64,000 nucleotides of DNA from an uncultured Lachnospiraceae bacterium (GTDB lineage: Bacteria; Bacillota; Clostridia; Lachnospirales; Lachnospiraceae): the NCBI GenBank assembly GCA_947382625.1, contig CANDAG010000015.1, positions 1-64,000 on the forward strand, given 5' to 3'. Position numbers and translations under genes: made by a program. The notes beneath the pieces are model-generated. The model ran no database searches, had not been told where the DNA came from, and saw only the letters and a program-made list of their open reading frames with translations. The number at the start of each line of letters is the position of its first letter. Position 1 is the stretch's first letter. This document shows positions 42,939 to 50,839 of the stretch, one piece after another.

Positions 42939-44201
42939 ATGCAGGAAGAAAACAGGCAGGGGATCATCCCCAAACGCGATATCAGCAGCAAGAGGGTATT
43001 AGGGAACCCGGTCCTCTATGCACAGTTTTTGAGGAATAATCTTGATATTCCTTTTCTCAAAAACATACAGCCGGAGGATATCGAAGACGTATCGGAACGC
43101 TACATTCCGTATCTGGGAACGGAGTTCGGGTCGGATACGGTGAAAAGGATACGACTCCACATCCCTGAAAAGACAGGCGGCACCGGCGGGAAAAAGACAG
43201 ATGCAGGTGGGCAGGAACCTCTGTTCCTGATTTCCTTAACAGAGCATAAAAGCAGGGTGGACTATAATGTTTCCATGCAACTGCTGAAATATATGCTGTG
43301 TATCTGGCTTGACTATGAGAAGGAAATGGAGCAAAAAAAGGAAGGGGCGTCAGACCGTAAAGGGTTCCGATATCCCCTGATCATCCCAATCGTGTATTAT
43401 GAAGGAAAAGCTCCCTGGACGGCCGACCGGTGTTTCCAGGCGAGGATTGCCTGCGGGAATATGCTGTTTCATGACTGGGTGCCGGATTTTACCTATGAGG
43501 TAGTGAGGCTCCATGATTACAGCAATGAGGAGCTGCTTGAGAGGGGAGATGAGATGTCCCTGATCATGCTGTTTAATAAGATACAGGATCATGTGGATCT
43601 TTCAGAATTTTTGAAGCTGCCTGGGGAAAGACTGGATGATATGGTAAGGGATACGCCAGAGGCGATATTGAATATCATAGTATCGGTAATGGAGAGCCTG
43701 TGTGTGAAGATTGGGACAACGGAGGAAGAGATGCAGGAATGTGTAGCCAGGGTAAGGGAGCGCAGGATGGGATATTTATTTGAAAATATAGAGAAGATGG
43801 ATATACAGGCGGAGAGGCGCAATACTGCAGAAGCCAGGATGGAAGCAAAAAGAGCCCAGGAAGAGGCAAAGGTAGCGCAGGAAGAGGCAAAGGCGGCACA
43901 AGAAGAGGCAAAGGCAGCGCAGGAAGAAGCAAAGGCAGCGCAGGAAGAGGCAAAGGCAGCGCAGGAAGAAGCAAAGGCAGCCCGGGAAGAGATAAAAGAG
44001 GCGCAGGAAGCACTTAAGAAAGCACATGAAAAAGCAGAAGCAGAAGCCCTTAATATACAAGAAGAGAAGTATAAGTCTCTTGTTGAGGTGTGTAAGGAAT
44101 TAGGAGCCACCAGGGAGATGACGGTGGAGAAGGTAAGCAAAAATTGCAGCATAGATAAGGAGGAGGCCGAAAAAAAGGTAGATATCTACTGGGAAATGTG
44201 A
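42939..44201 (+). CDS. Rpn-family PD-(D/E)XK nuclease / transposase_31-like with heptad-repeat coiled coil
   Basis: 420 residues. The N-terminal ~280 residues resemble Rpn/YhgA-like proteins (recombination-promoting nucleases; FLISLTEHKSRVDYNVSMQL gives the E-x-K pair, then YPLIIPIVYYEGKAPWTA). Residues ~305-375 are a coiled coil of repeated AQEEAKA heptads encoded by a 21-bp tandem repeat. The tail (LVEVCKELGATREMTVEKVS) is a small helical domain common in this family. The ATG has AGGAGG upstream. Its role is likely DNA cleavage or host/mobile-element conflict. Confidence 0.85.
   Translation: MQEENRQGIIPKRDISSKRVLGNPVLYAQFLRNNLDIPFLKNIQPEDIEDVSERYIPYLGTEFGSDTVKRIRLHIPEKTGGTGGKKTDAGGQEPLFLISLTEHKSRVDYNVSMQLLKYMLCIWLDYEKEMEQKKEGASDRKGFRYPLIIPIVYYEGKAPWTADRCFQARIACGNMLFHDWVPDFTYEVVRLHDYSNEELLERGDEMSLIMLFNKIQDHVDLSEFLKLPGERLDDMVRDTPEAILNIIVSVMESLCVKIGTTEEEMQECVARVRERRMGYLFENIEKMDIQAERRNTAEARMEAKRAQEEAKVAQEEAKAAQEEAKAAQEEAKAAQEEAKAAQEEAKAAREEIKEAQEALKKAHEKAEAEALNIQEEKYKSLVEVCKELGATREMTVEKVSKNCSIDKEEAEKKVDIYWEM
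43854..44000 (+). repeat. 21-bp tandem repeat coding for AQEEAK heptads
   Basis: Six near-identical 21-bp units (43854-43979, GCGCAGGAAGAGGCAAAGGC with a final base A) encode AQEEAKA-type heptads, followed by one degenerate unit. Units differ only at synonymous or near-synonymous positions. Copy number could vary by slippage without frameshift and would change the coiled-coil length. Confidence 0.9.
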
Positions 44202-44230
44202 GAAAATGCCCTTAGGAAAGGGGTATAAAA

Positions 44231-44887
44231 ATGATCAACAGAGAGGACATGTTAGAGCTTACCAGGCGTATGACGCCCAAGCGGACTTCCTTTACAAGGA
44301 TTGCCGGGTGCTATTTTGACAGCGAGGGAGAGATTGACGGAACCTTCAATACAAATTTCCTGAATCTTTCTCATACAGATAAAGAGAAGAATCTTTCAAT
44401 TGCAAAAACAATTCCTTATTCTAAGACCAATGAACAACTGAAGGAATATAAATTTACGGAGAAGGCTATGGGCGCAGGCAGTATGTGGCAGCTCCTGACA
44501 GCAATGAAGGATTGCGGACTGAAAAATGATGCACTGATGGAGACTTTCTACGAACTGGTGGCGGAGTATTATCAGACAGATTCAGAGTATGCTGTGATGG
44601 TGTTCCATGACAGCTATGATGTGCCGGTGAAGGCGGCAGACAAGGAGCGGTTTGGGGAGTCAGAGGAGGTTTTCACCTACCTGATCTGTGCAATCTGTCC
44701 GCTTGCAGGGGATTATGAACCGGGAAGTCCGGAGTGCGGATTCTTGTTCCCGTCCTTTTCAGACAGAAGTGCAAGTCCGGAGCATGTTGCCGTGTTTCAG
44801 GCAGATCCGGCACATCCTCACAGAGAGCTGGAGGGCAAAATACTGGCCGTCAAAAGGGGAGAAGCTCCGGCTTGTCCGAAGCGTTAA
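44231..44887 (+). CDS. DUF4317-family protein
   Basis: 218 residues. The start INREDMLELTRRMTPKRTSF, then TRIAGCYFDSEG, matches the DUF4317 opening. The later QLLTAMKDCGLKNDALMETF and DSYDVPVKAADKER segments also fit. DUF4317 proteins are usually longer as I recall them, so this copy may lack the C-terminal part. Function unknown. It has AGGAAAGGGG upstream and lies between the Rpn gene and a YkgJ-like gene. Confidence 0.75.
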   Translation: MINREDMLELTRRMTPKRTSFTRIAGCYFDSEGEIDGTFNTNFLNLSHTDKEKNLSIAKTIPYSKTNEQLKEYKFTEKAMGAGSMWQLLTAMKDCGLKNDALMETFYELVAEYYQTDSEYAVMVFHDSYDVPVKAADKERFGESEEVFTYLICAICPLAGDYEPGSPECGFLFPSFSDRSASPEHVAVFQADPAHPHRELEGKILAVKRGEAPACPKR

Positions 44888-44908
44888 AAATATACAGGTG
44901 GGAAGAAT

Positions 44909-45595
44909 ATGGAACGTGAAATTGATCTGAAGCAGATATCGGACGGAAGACTTTATTCGGCAAATGATATGGTAAAGGCAGGCTGCAGCGACTGCGCAGG
45001 CTGCTCCTTATGCTGTCAAGGTATGGGAAAGTCTATTATTTTGGATCCTTATGATATGTTTCGTCTTGAAAGAGGGCTTTTGGTTTCCTTTGAGGAGCTT
45101 ATGAGGGACAAGATAGAGCTGAATGTGGTGGACGGCATCATACAGCCGAATCTGAAAATGCAAAAAAAGGATTGCTGTGGTTTTCTTGATGAAAAAGGAA
45201 GGTGTAGTATTCATGAGTTCCGGCCGGGTTTCTGCCGGATGTTTCCTCTTGGAAGGATTTATGAGGAGGGAGACTTTAAGTATTTCCTGCAGATTCATGA
45301 ATGTCCCTATCCGGTCAAGACAAAGGTAAAGCTGAAAAAATGGCTGGGGATCCCCGGGCTTTTAAGCTATGAAGCCTATATCTGGGACTGGCATTATTTT
45401 TTGAAGGATGTACAGGAGCTGATCAGGGAAACGAAAAGTGACGAGGTCGTTAGAAGCATAAATCTGTATTTGCTGGATCGGTTTTATGTCCGTGTCTATG
45501 AGAGAGCAGCTGAGGCAGAGGATGAGGCTGATTTCTATGGGCAGTTTTATGAAAGGCTGAAGGAGGCCAAAGAGAAGATGGCCTTTTACCGATGA
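44909..45595 (+). CDS. YkgJ-family cysteine-cluster protein
   Basis: 228 residues. The metal-binding cysteines are in CSDCAGCSLCCQGMGKS, CCGFLDEKGRCSIHE and FRPGFCRMFPLGR, the pattern of the YkgJ (CxxCxxCC) family thought to chelate zinc or iron. Downstream is a helical C-terminal region. It lies directly before a Crp/Fnr-type regulator gene and overlaps its open frame, so both are probably in one transcript. Confidence 0.88.
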   Translation: MEREIDLKQISDGRLYSANDMVKAGCSDCAGCSLCCQGMGKSIILDPYDMFRLERGLLVSFEELMRDKIELNVVDGIIQPNLKMQKKDCCGFLDEKGRCSIHEFRPGFCRMFPLGRIYEEGDFKYFLQIHECPYPVKTKVKLKKWLGIPGLLSYEAYIWDWHYFLKDVQELIRETKSDEVVRSINLYLLDRFYVRVYERAAEAEDEADFYGQFYERLKEAKEKMAFYR

Positions 45596-45627
45596 GAGGG
45601 CGGGATTGTCAGGCAGGAGGTATGAAC

Positions 45628-46299
45628 GTGGAAAATCTTGAATCATCCAAGTTATTTCAAATGATCACAGAAAAAGAGACGGAACGGATCCTGAAATGTT
45701 CCAAATCCAGAAGAAAGGAATATCCTTCCGGTGCTTATATCTTTGAACAGGGTGGAGTCCCTTCAAGGCTGTTTCTTTTGCTGGAGGGACAGGTACAGAT
45801 CTGTAAGGATTTCACCTCAGGAAAAAGAGATGTGCTGTATCTGGTGGAGGCAGGAAATATTTTCGGAGAGATATTTCTCTTTGGAGACAGAAAAAGCTAC
45901 TGGTATGACGCTGTGGCGATCACGGATGTGACGGTGCTTGAAATGCCCTGGGACTTTTTTTATCATTTTTGTTCCAATGCCTGTGACCATCACAAGCAGC
46001 TGACCCAGAATATGCTGGAGATCCTGTCGGAGAATAATTTTAAGATTACCAGAAAGCTACATATCGTAAGTACTTCATCTCTTCGTGAAAGGATAGCCAT
46101 CTGGCTCATCGACTCTATGGATGAAGGCTCCATGGTAGAGCTTCGCATGAACCGGGAGCAGTTGGCCGATTTCCTTGGAGTGGCAAGGCCATCTCTGTCC
46201 AGAGAGCTGATGAGAATGCAGAAGGACGGTCTGATCGAGGTGGGGCGCAGATCCATCAGAGTATGCGATAAGGAGGCGGTAGAACGGCTTTATGGATAG
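45628..46299 (+). CDS. Crp/Fnr-family transcriptional regulator
   Basis: 223 residues. A cyclic-nucleotide-binding-like beta barrel (YPSGAYIFEQGGVPSRLFLL then LEGQVQICKDF) is followed by the HTH_Crp domain (MNREQLADFLGVARPSLSRE). No Fnr-type N-terminal cysteine cluster is visible, so a small-molecule or redox ligand other than a [4Fe-4S] cluster is likely. ATG 45622 lies only one base after AGGAGG; GTG 45628 has proper spacing and is taken as start. It may control the glycyl-radical gene downstream. Confidence 0.88.
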   Translation: MENLESSKLFQMITEKETERILKCSKSRRKEYPSGAYIFEQGGVPSRLFLLLEGQVQICKDFTSGKRDVLYLVEAGNIFGEIFLFGDRKSYWYDAVAITDVTVLEMPWDFFYHFCSNACDHHKQLTQNMLEILSENNFKITRKLHIVSTSSLRERIAIWLIDSMDEGSMVELRMNREQLADFLGVARPSLSRELMRMQKDGLIEVGRRSIRVCDKEAVERLYG

Positions 46300-46368
46300 A
46301 ACGTGGCAGTGAAGTAGTCGGCTGAAGTGAAGCATGTTTTTGTAAAAATACATAAAAATATATAAAAC

Positions 46369-46410
46369 GTAACCAATGTTACAGATTTTATTATGAGAAA
46401 GCCGTATGAT
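46369..46410 (+). promoter_or_regulatory. Crp/Fnr-type operator and promoter of the mini glycyl-radical gene
   Basis: GTAAC-CAAT-GTTAC (46369-46382) is a perfect dyad. The -10 is TATGAT (46405-46410) and no -35 is recognisable. With a start near 46417, the dyad centre is at about -41.5, the position of class II Crp/Fnr activation. A second AATACAAAATGTATT dyad lies at 46433-46447, in the leader. Confidence 0.65.
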
Positions 46411-46479
46411 AAACCCATAAACAAACATTGAAAATACAAAATGTATTGGTAAAGGAAATATGGGAAAGGAGCAAATATT

Positions 46480-46719
46480 ATGACAAACACAGCACAGGTT
46501 GATAATTTAGTAGGTCTTTTGGACGGATATGCAAAAAAGGGAGGACATCACTTAAATGTCAATGTCCTGAACAGGGATATGTTGTTAGATGCCCAGAAGC
46601 ATCCCGAGAATTATCCTCAGCTTACCATCCGTGTATCCGGATATGCAGTTAATTTCATTAAGCTGACACCGGAACAGCAGGCAGATGTAATTTCCAGAAC
46701 ATTCCACGAGTCGATCTGA
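46480..46719 (+). CDS. Stand-alone glycyl-radical domain protein (GrcA-like)
   Basis: 79 residues corresponding to the C-terminal glycyl-radical domain of pyruvate formate-lyase ([18 protein letters not shown] ... [15 protein letters not shown]). The radical would sit on G54 of RVSGYAV. E. coli GrcA (YfiD), ~127 residues, replaces the broken C-terminus of oxygen-damaged PFL; this shorter protein probably does the same. It has AAAGGAG upstream. No PFL or activase gene is in the window. The regulator gene just upstream and an OFA-family (oxalate/formate) transporter downstream fit formate metabolism. Confidence 0.85.
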   Translation: MTNTAQVDNLVGLLDGYAKKGGHHLNVNVLNRDMLLDAQKHPENYPQLTIRVSGYAVNFIKLTPEQQADVISRTFHESI

Positions 46720-46753
46720 TAAGGGTGAATGCTTAAGGAGCGGACAGCACGTA

Positions 46754-46798
46754 AAAAGCCCTCTGAATTGTCAAAGATGACAATCCAGAGGGCTTTGT
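46754..46798. terminator. Bidirectional terminator between convergent genes
   Basis: AAAGCCCTCTG and CAGAGGGCTTT form the outer stem, with ATTGTCA/TGACAAT continuing inside. It serves both the glycyl-radical gene and the convergent transporter gene. Confidence 0.9.
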
Positions 46799-46800
46799 GG

Positions 46801-48126
46801 TTACTTATTCTTTTCTTTTTTATTACCAACCATGGTAAAGCAGATCACGGCGGCAACGATGTACAGCACCAGAGTTACATACAACACCATCTGGTAGCCT
46901 GAAGGATTAACCTTGATAATTTCATTGGTTCCGTCAGCCAGTGCATGGCTCAGTTCCACTTCAGAGCCGAAGTGATTTACGATAAAGGTGGCCATCTGGT
47001 TTCCGGTAAGGCCTGCAAAAGCCCACGCGGAGAGGGTGATGCCGTGGATGGCGCTGATGTTCTTCATGCCATAATGGTCGGAAAGAAGCGTAGGCACATT
47101 GCTGAAGCCACCGCCATATCCGGCATTTACCGCAAAGAGCAGGATCAGTACCAGGATCATAAAGAGGGTATTTTCGCCCATATTGGTGATGCCCTGGGTC
47201 AGGATCACAAGTCCGGTAGCCACAATGGACATAATGAAAATAATTTTGTAAATAGTATTTCTGTCCTTAAAGGTATCTGCCCATGCAGAGAACCCGAGAC
47301 GGCCACCGGCGTTGAAAACAGCGGTGACAGAGGAAAGTACGCCTGCTGCGCCTACCAGGCCGATACACTTGATGATCATCTTTTCCTGAGAGATCAGGGC
47401 AAGACCGCAGGTGATGTTCAGGTAGAACATGATCCAGATACCGATGAAGGTAATGGGCTTTTCTTTGATAACATCAATGGCCCGGGCGCCCTTTTCACTG
47501 GAGGCGGGTTCGTGCCAGCCGGCAGGCTTTGCAAGGAGGAGATGTCCTATGAACATCATGACAAAGTATACAACTGCCAGGATCAGGAACATTTTGTAGA
47601 TTCCGCCTTCCCCAAGAGAGCTGAGGAGTGACTGCATGATAGGACTGGCGATTGCCTTGGCAGCGCCGAATCCGGCTACGGCAAGTCCGGTGGCAAGACC
47701 TTTCTTGTCCTCAAACCAGAGCATCAGGGTCTTGACGGGAGAGAGGTAACCGGTTCCGAGACCGATACCCATAATAAAACCATAGCATACATAAATACCG
47801 AGAAGCGATATAATGCTTCCGGGATGAGCTCCGCCGTACCAGATAAAGAATCCGGCTCCTGCCATACCGGAGGCAAAGCAGATGGCGGCGATCAATGAAG
47901 ATTTGTGGATGTCCTTTTCTACGATATTGCCCAAAAAGGCGGCGGACATACCGAGAAAGAAGATGGCAAAGCTAAAGGCCCATTCTGTTGCACTTTTGGA
48001 GAAGCCGATGTAATCTGCGATCTCCTGGCTGAAAATGGACCAGCAGTAAACAGTGCCGATGCTGCAGTGAAGAAGTAATGCGGGTATGGCAGCACGTACC
48101 CATTTGTTGCTTGAAAGGTTTTTCAT
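46801..48126 (-). CDS. OFA-family MFS transporter (oxalate/formate antiporter-like)
   Basis: 441 residues, twelve membrane spans. Family features include the N-terminal LHCSIGTVYCWSIFSQEIA, GLGTGYLSPVKTLMLWFEDK, then KGLATGLAVAGFGAA and AVNAGYGGGFSNVPTLLSDH. OFA transporters exchange carboxylates such as oxalate and formate, and many have other monocarboxylates as substrate. The open frame begins at GTG 48138; ATG 48126 behind AAGTGAG is an equally good start. It is convergent with the glycyl-radical gene. Confidence 0.88.
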   Translation of the reverse strand: MKNLSSNKWVRAAIPALLLHCSIGTVYCWSIFSQEIADYIGFSKSATEWAFSFAIFFLGMSAAFLGNIVEKDIHKSSLIAAICFASGMAGAGFFIWYGGAHPGSIISLLGIYVCYGFIMGIGLGTGYLSPVKTLMLWFEDKKGLATGLAVAGFGAAKAIASPIMQSLLSSLGEGGIYKMFLILAVVYFVMMFIGHLLLAKPAGWHEPASSEKGARAIDVIKEKPITFIGIWIMFYLNITCGLALISQEKMIIKCIGLVGAAGVLSSVTAVFNAGGRLGFSAWADTFKDRNTIYKIIFIMSIVATGLVILTQGITNMGENTLFMILVLILLFAVNAGYGGGFSNVPTLLSDHYGMKNISAIHGITLSAWAFAGLTGNQMATFIVNHFGSEVELSHALADGTNEIIKVNPSGYQMVLYVTLVLYIVAAVICFTMVGNKKEKNK

Positions 48127-48249
48127 GACGTAACTCACTTTCTTATTTAATATAGTGTATTTGTGAAAAACAAAAAACTTTATTACATATTATACATGAA
48201 CTACTGGGTTTTTCCAAGTATTTTGGGAAGATTAAGCATGCAAAATTGT

Positions 48250-48278
48250 TTGACAAATTGAATATTCTACTTTATCAT
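48250..48278 (+). promoter_or_regulatory. aspS: aspS promoter
   Basis: TTGACA (48250-48255) and TATCAT (48273-48278), 17 bases apart. The transcript would begin near 48285, at the foot of the T-box leader. Confidence 0.8.
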
Positions 48279-48284
48279 ATCAGT

Positions 48285-48582
48285 GTAATGCAGTGATGAC
48301 AGAGAAGAGTAGTATGGATTATCGCTTCCAGAGAGCCGGGATGGTGAAAAGCCGGCAGAATGAATCCATATGAATAACAACTTTATCAGCTGTCAATGAA
48401 AAGAAGTGAAGGCGCTCCCAATAGTGTGGAGTTTCTTCCTAATAACGAAAGTGACTGCCGCAGAGCTGCACGGAAATGCGAAGCTTCGGTTTTTCCTGTG
48501 CCCGGCAGTAAATCAGGTGGCACCGCGGATCGGTTTTATAATTCGTCCTGAATTGATCAAAAGTCAATTCGGGACTTTTTTT
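48285..48582 (+). promoter_or_regulatory. T-box leader of aspS, apparently Asn-type specifier
   Basis: The AGAGAG motif follows stem I, and the T-box core AGGTGGCACCGCGG is at 48515-48528. The terminator GTCCTGAATTGA/TCAATTCGGGAC plus T8 spans 48545-48582. Stem I pairs TATGGATT with AATCCATA, placing the specifier loop in TGAATAACAAC. After the usual GAA I find no GAC/GAU Asp codon; AAC (Asn) is the nearest sense codon, with one extra base. Uncharged tRNA binding would switch to antitermination. Confidence 0.85.
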
Positions 48583-48628
48583 ACAATAAGCCGGGACGGC
48601 GTTTGTTAGGAAAGGAGCATGATCAATT

Positions 48629-50377
48629 ATGGAATTATCAACAGTGTATCGTGAATGTACGTTGGATAAGATTTCCGAGGATAATATCGGAAAAGAGATG
48701 AAGGTAGCGGGGTGGGTAGAAAATATCCGGGACCATGGAGGGGTATCCTTTATCGATCTCAGGGACATGTACGGCGTACTTCAGATCGTTATGAGAGATA
48801 CTTCCTTATTAAAAGGAATCGGCAAAGAGGATTGTATCAGTATCACAGGAGCAGTTGAAAAACGGGATGAGGAAACCTATAACCCGAAAATTCCAACCGG
48901 TACCATTGAGTTAGAGGCCCACAGCGTGGAAATCCTGGGGAAGGTTTATCGGCAGCTTCCTTTTGAAATCGTTACATCCAAAGAGACCAGAGAGGATCTT
49001 CGTCTGAAATATCGTTTCCTGGATCTGAGGAACCGCAAGGTGATGGACAATATGATCTTCCGGTCAAAGGTGATCGCTTTCCTTCGGGAAAAAATGACGG
49101 AAATGGGATTTATGGAGGTGCAGACCCCAATCTTATGTGCATCCTCTCCGGAAGGCGCAAGGGATTATATCGTGCCCTCCCGACATTATAAGGGCAAATT
49201 TTACGCGCTGCCTCAGGCGCCTCAGCAGTATAAACAGCTTTTGATGGTATCCGGTGTGGATAAGTATTTCCAGATCGCTCCCTGTTTTCGGGATGAGGAT
49301 GCCAGAGCGGATCGCTCTCCCGGAGAGTTTTATCAGCTGGATTTTGAGATGAGCTTTGCCACTCAGGAGGACGTGTTCCGGGCAGGGGAGGAAGTGCTGA
49401 CAGCCGCCTTCGAGAAATTTGCGCCGGAGGGCTATGAGGTGACCCGGGCGCCTTACCCGGTGATCAGCTACAAGCAGGCGATGCTGGAGTTCGGTACCGA
49501 TAAGCCGGATCTGCGCAATCCCTTAAGGATCATTGACCTGTCAGAATTTTTCAGCCGCTGCTCCTTTAAGCCCTTCCAGAATAAAACCGTAAGGGCGATC
49601 AGGATAAAGGGACATCAATCCAAGGGCTTCCATGAAAAGCTGCTGAAATTTGCCATGGATATTGGTATGAGCGGTCTTGGATATTTAGAGGTGCAGGAGG
49701 ACTTATCCTATAAAGGGCCCATCGATAAGTTTATACCGGAGGAGCTTAAAGGCGAGCTCCGTCAGATCGCAGGCCTTGAGGCGGATGATACCATCTTCTT
49801 TATTGCGGATAAAAAGGAGAGAGCGGCGTCTCTTGCCGGACAGATCAGGAACGAGCTGGGAAACCGCCTTGATATTTGTGAAAAGAATGCCTACCGTTTC
49901 TGCTTTGTCAATGACTTCCCCATGTTTGAGCGGGATCCCGAGACGAAAAAGATCGGCTTTACCCATAATCCCTTTTCCATGCCCCAGGGCGGATTAGAGG
50001 CTTTAAATACCCAGGATCCTTTGGAGATTCTTGCATACCAGTATGATATTGTGTGCAACGGCGTGGAGCTTTCCTCGGGAGCAGTCCGTAACCACAGTCT
50101 GGATGTGATGGTGAAGGCCTTTGAGATCGCAGGCTATGATGAGGAAATATTAAAGCAGAAATTCGGCGCTCTTTACAATGCCTTCCAGTTCGGAGCTCCG
50201 CCTCATGCAGGTATGGCACCGGGAGTTGACCGTATGATCATGCTCCTTCGTGAGGAAGAAAATATCCGGGAGATCATTCCCTTCCCCATGAGCGGCACAG
50301 CCCAGGATCTTATGTGCGGCGCGCCGAATGAGGTGACGGAACAGCAGCTTCGGGAGGTTCATATTAAAATAAGATAA
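48629..50377 (+). CDS. aspS: Aspartyl-tRNA synthetase, probably non-discriminating
   Basis: 582 residues, bacterial-type AspRS. An N-terminal OB-fold anticodon domain (GWVENIRDHGGVSFIDLRD) is followed by the class II core (FRDEDARADRSPGEFYQLDF), the GAD insertion, and motif 3 GMAPGVDRMIMLL. H36 in RDHGG is the residue found in enzymes that charge both tRNA-Asp and tRNA-Asn, where discriminating enzymes have Leu. Charged Asp-tRNA-Asn would then need GatCAB, not seen here. The leader is a T-box. Confidence 0.95.
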   Translation: MELSTVYRECTLDKISEDNIGKEMKVAGWVENIRDHGGVSFIDLRDMYGVLQIVMRDTSLLKGIGKEDCISITGAVEKRDEETYNPKIPTGTIELEAHSVEILGKVYRQLPFEIVTSKETREDLRLKYRFLDLRNRKVMDNMIFRSKVIAFLREKMTEMGFMEVQTPILCASSPEGARDYIVPSRHYKGKFYALPQAPQQYKQLLMVSGVDKYFQIAPCFRDEDARADRSPGEFYQLDFEMSFATQEDVFRAGEEVLTAAFEKFAPEGYEVTRAPYPVISYKQAMLEFGTDKPDLRNPLRIIDLSEFFSRCSFKPFQNKTVRAIRIKGHQSKGFHEKLLKFAMDIGMSGLGYLEVQEDLSYKGPIDKFIPEELKGELRQIAGLEADDTIFFIADKKERAASLAGQIRNELGNRLDICEKNAYRFCFVNDFPMFERDPETKKIGFTHNPFSMPQGGLEALNTQDPLEILAYQYDIVCNGVELSSGAVRNHSLDVMVKAFEIAGYDEEILKQKFGALYNAFQFGAPPHAGMAPGVDRMIMLLREEENIREIIPFPMSGTAQDLMCGAPNEVTEQQLREVHIKIR

Positions 50378-50398
50378 TCCGTGATATAGTGAAGCGTA

Positions 50399-50434
50399 GG
50401 GCTTCTTTTGCCGGTCGGGTGAAAGAAGCCTTTT
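50399..50434 (+). terminator. aspS terminator
   Basis: GGCTTCTTT and AAAGAAGCC form a 9-bp stem followed by TTTT. Its 3' end, GCCTTTTG, is the sequence duplicated by the element inserted right behind it. Confidence 0.85.
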
Positions 50435-50435
50435 G

Positions 50436-50647
50436 GTTACTTTTCACATGTACACCAGTAAGCCGCCGGGACAGAGGCAAAGTCCTACGTCGCCGCGCTC
50501 CCGCTCTACAACAGCAAACGCTTTGCTTATTGCCGTAGCAGTACTAAGCTCGAAAAAACCTCGCTAAGTACTGACATTGTTGAAAGGGCTCCTTAAGGAC
50601 TTTGCCTCTGTCCCGGCTGATTTTCTGGCGTGCCCGTGAAAAGTAAC
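50436..50647. mobile_element. MITE-like element, family C, with long inverted repeats and 8-bp target duplication
   Basis: A 212-bp element with ~52-bp imperfect terminal inverted repeats: it begins GTTACTTTTCAC, ends GTGAAAAGTAAC, and both arms share CCGGGACAGAGGCAAAGTCC. GCCTTTTG flanks it on both sides (50428-50435 and 50648-50655), a perfect 8-bp duplication. The interior (~50488-50595) has no open reading frame of note. It is inserted at the T tract of the aspS terminator. Confidence 0.85.
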
Positions 50648-50733
50648 GCCTTTTGTTATTTAGGCATGATTCTGCAAAAAAGGATAGAAAGCTCTGCGAC
50701 TATGAGATATAATAGGAGATACGGTGTATACTA

Positions 50734-50811
50734 GACAACGGACAGTATGCTTCGCAGACTGTCCTTATGTCAACAACGGATAACGCGCGGAGCGTGCTAT
50801 CCTTATGTTAA
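50734..50811 (+). repeat. Two tandem copies of palindromic repeat B
   Basis: Copies 50734-50773 (stem GGACAGT/ACTGTCC) and 50772-50811 (stem GGATA/TATCC) each have the ACAACGGA start and TCCTTATGTYAA end. The stem sequences differ, but pairing is kept in each. They precede the trkA gene. Confidence 0.85.
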
Positions 50812-50839
50812 ATCCTAAAAACCTACCGAAAGAAGGCAC

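Noticed and set aside
43854-44000. Regular short repeats that might suggest a CRISPR array
   Set aside because: Units are contiguous without spacers, in frame, and encode a coiled coil.
43589-44152. A 187-residue Ser/Ala-rich open frame antisense to the Rpn-type gene
   Set aside because: It exists only because the sense strand has a 21-bp repeat without stops in this frame; it has no ribosome site and no plausible protein features.
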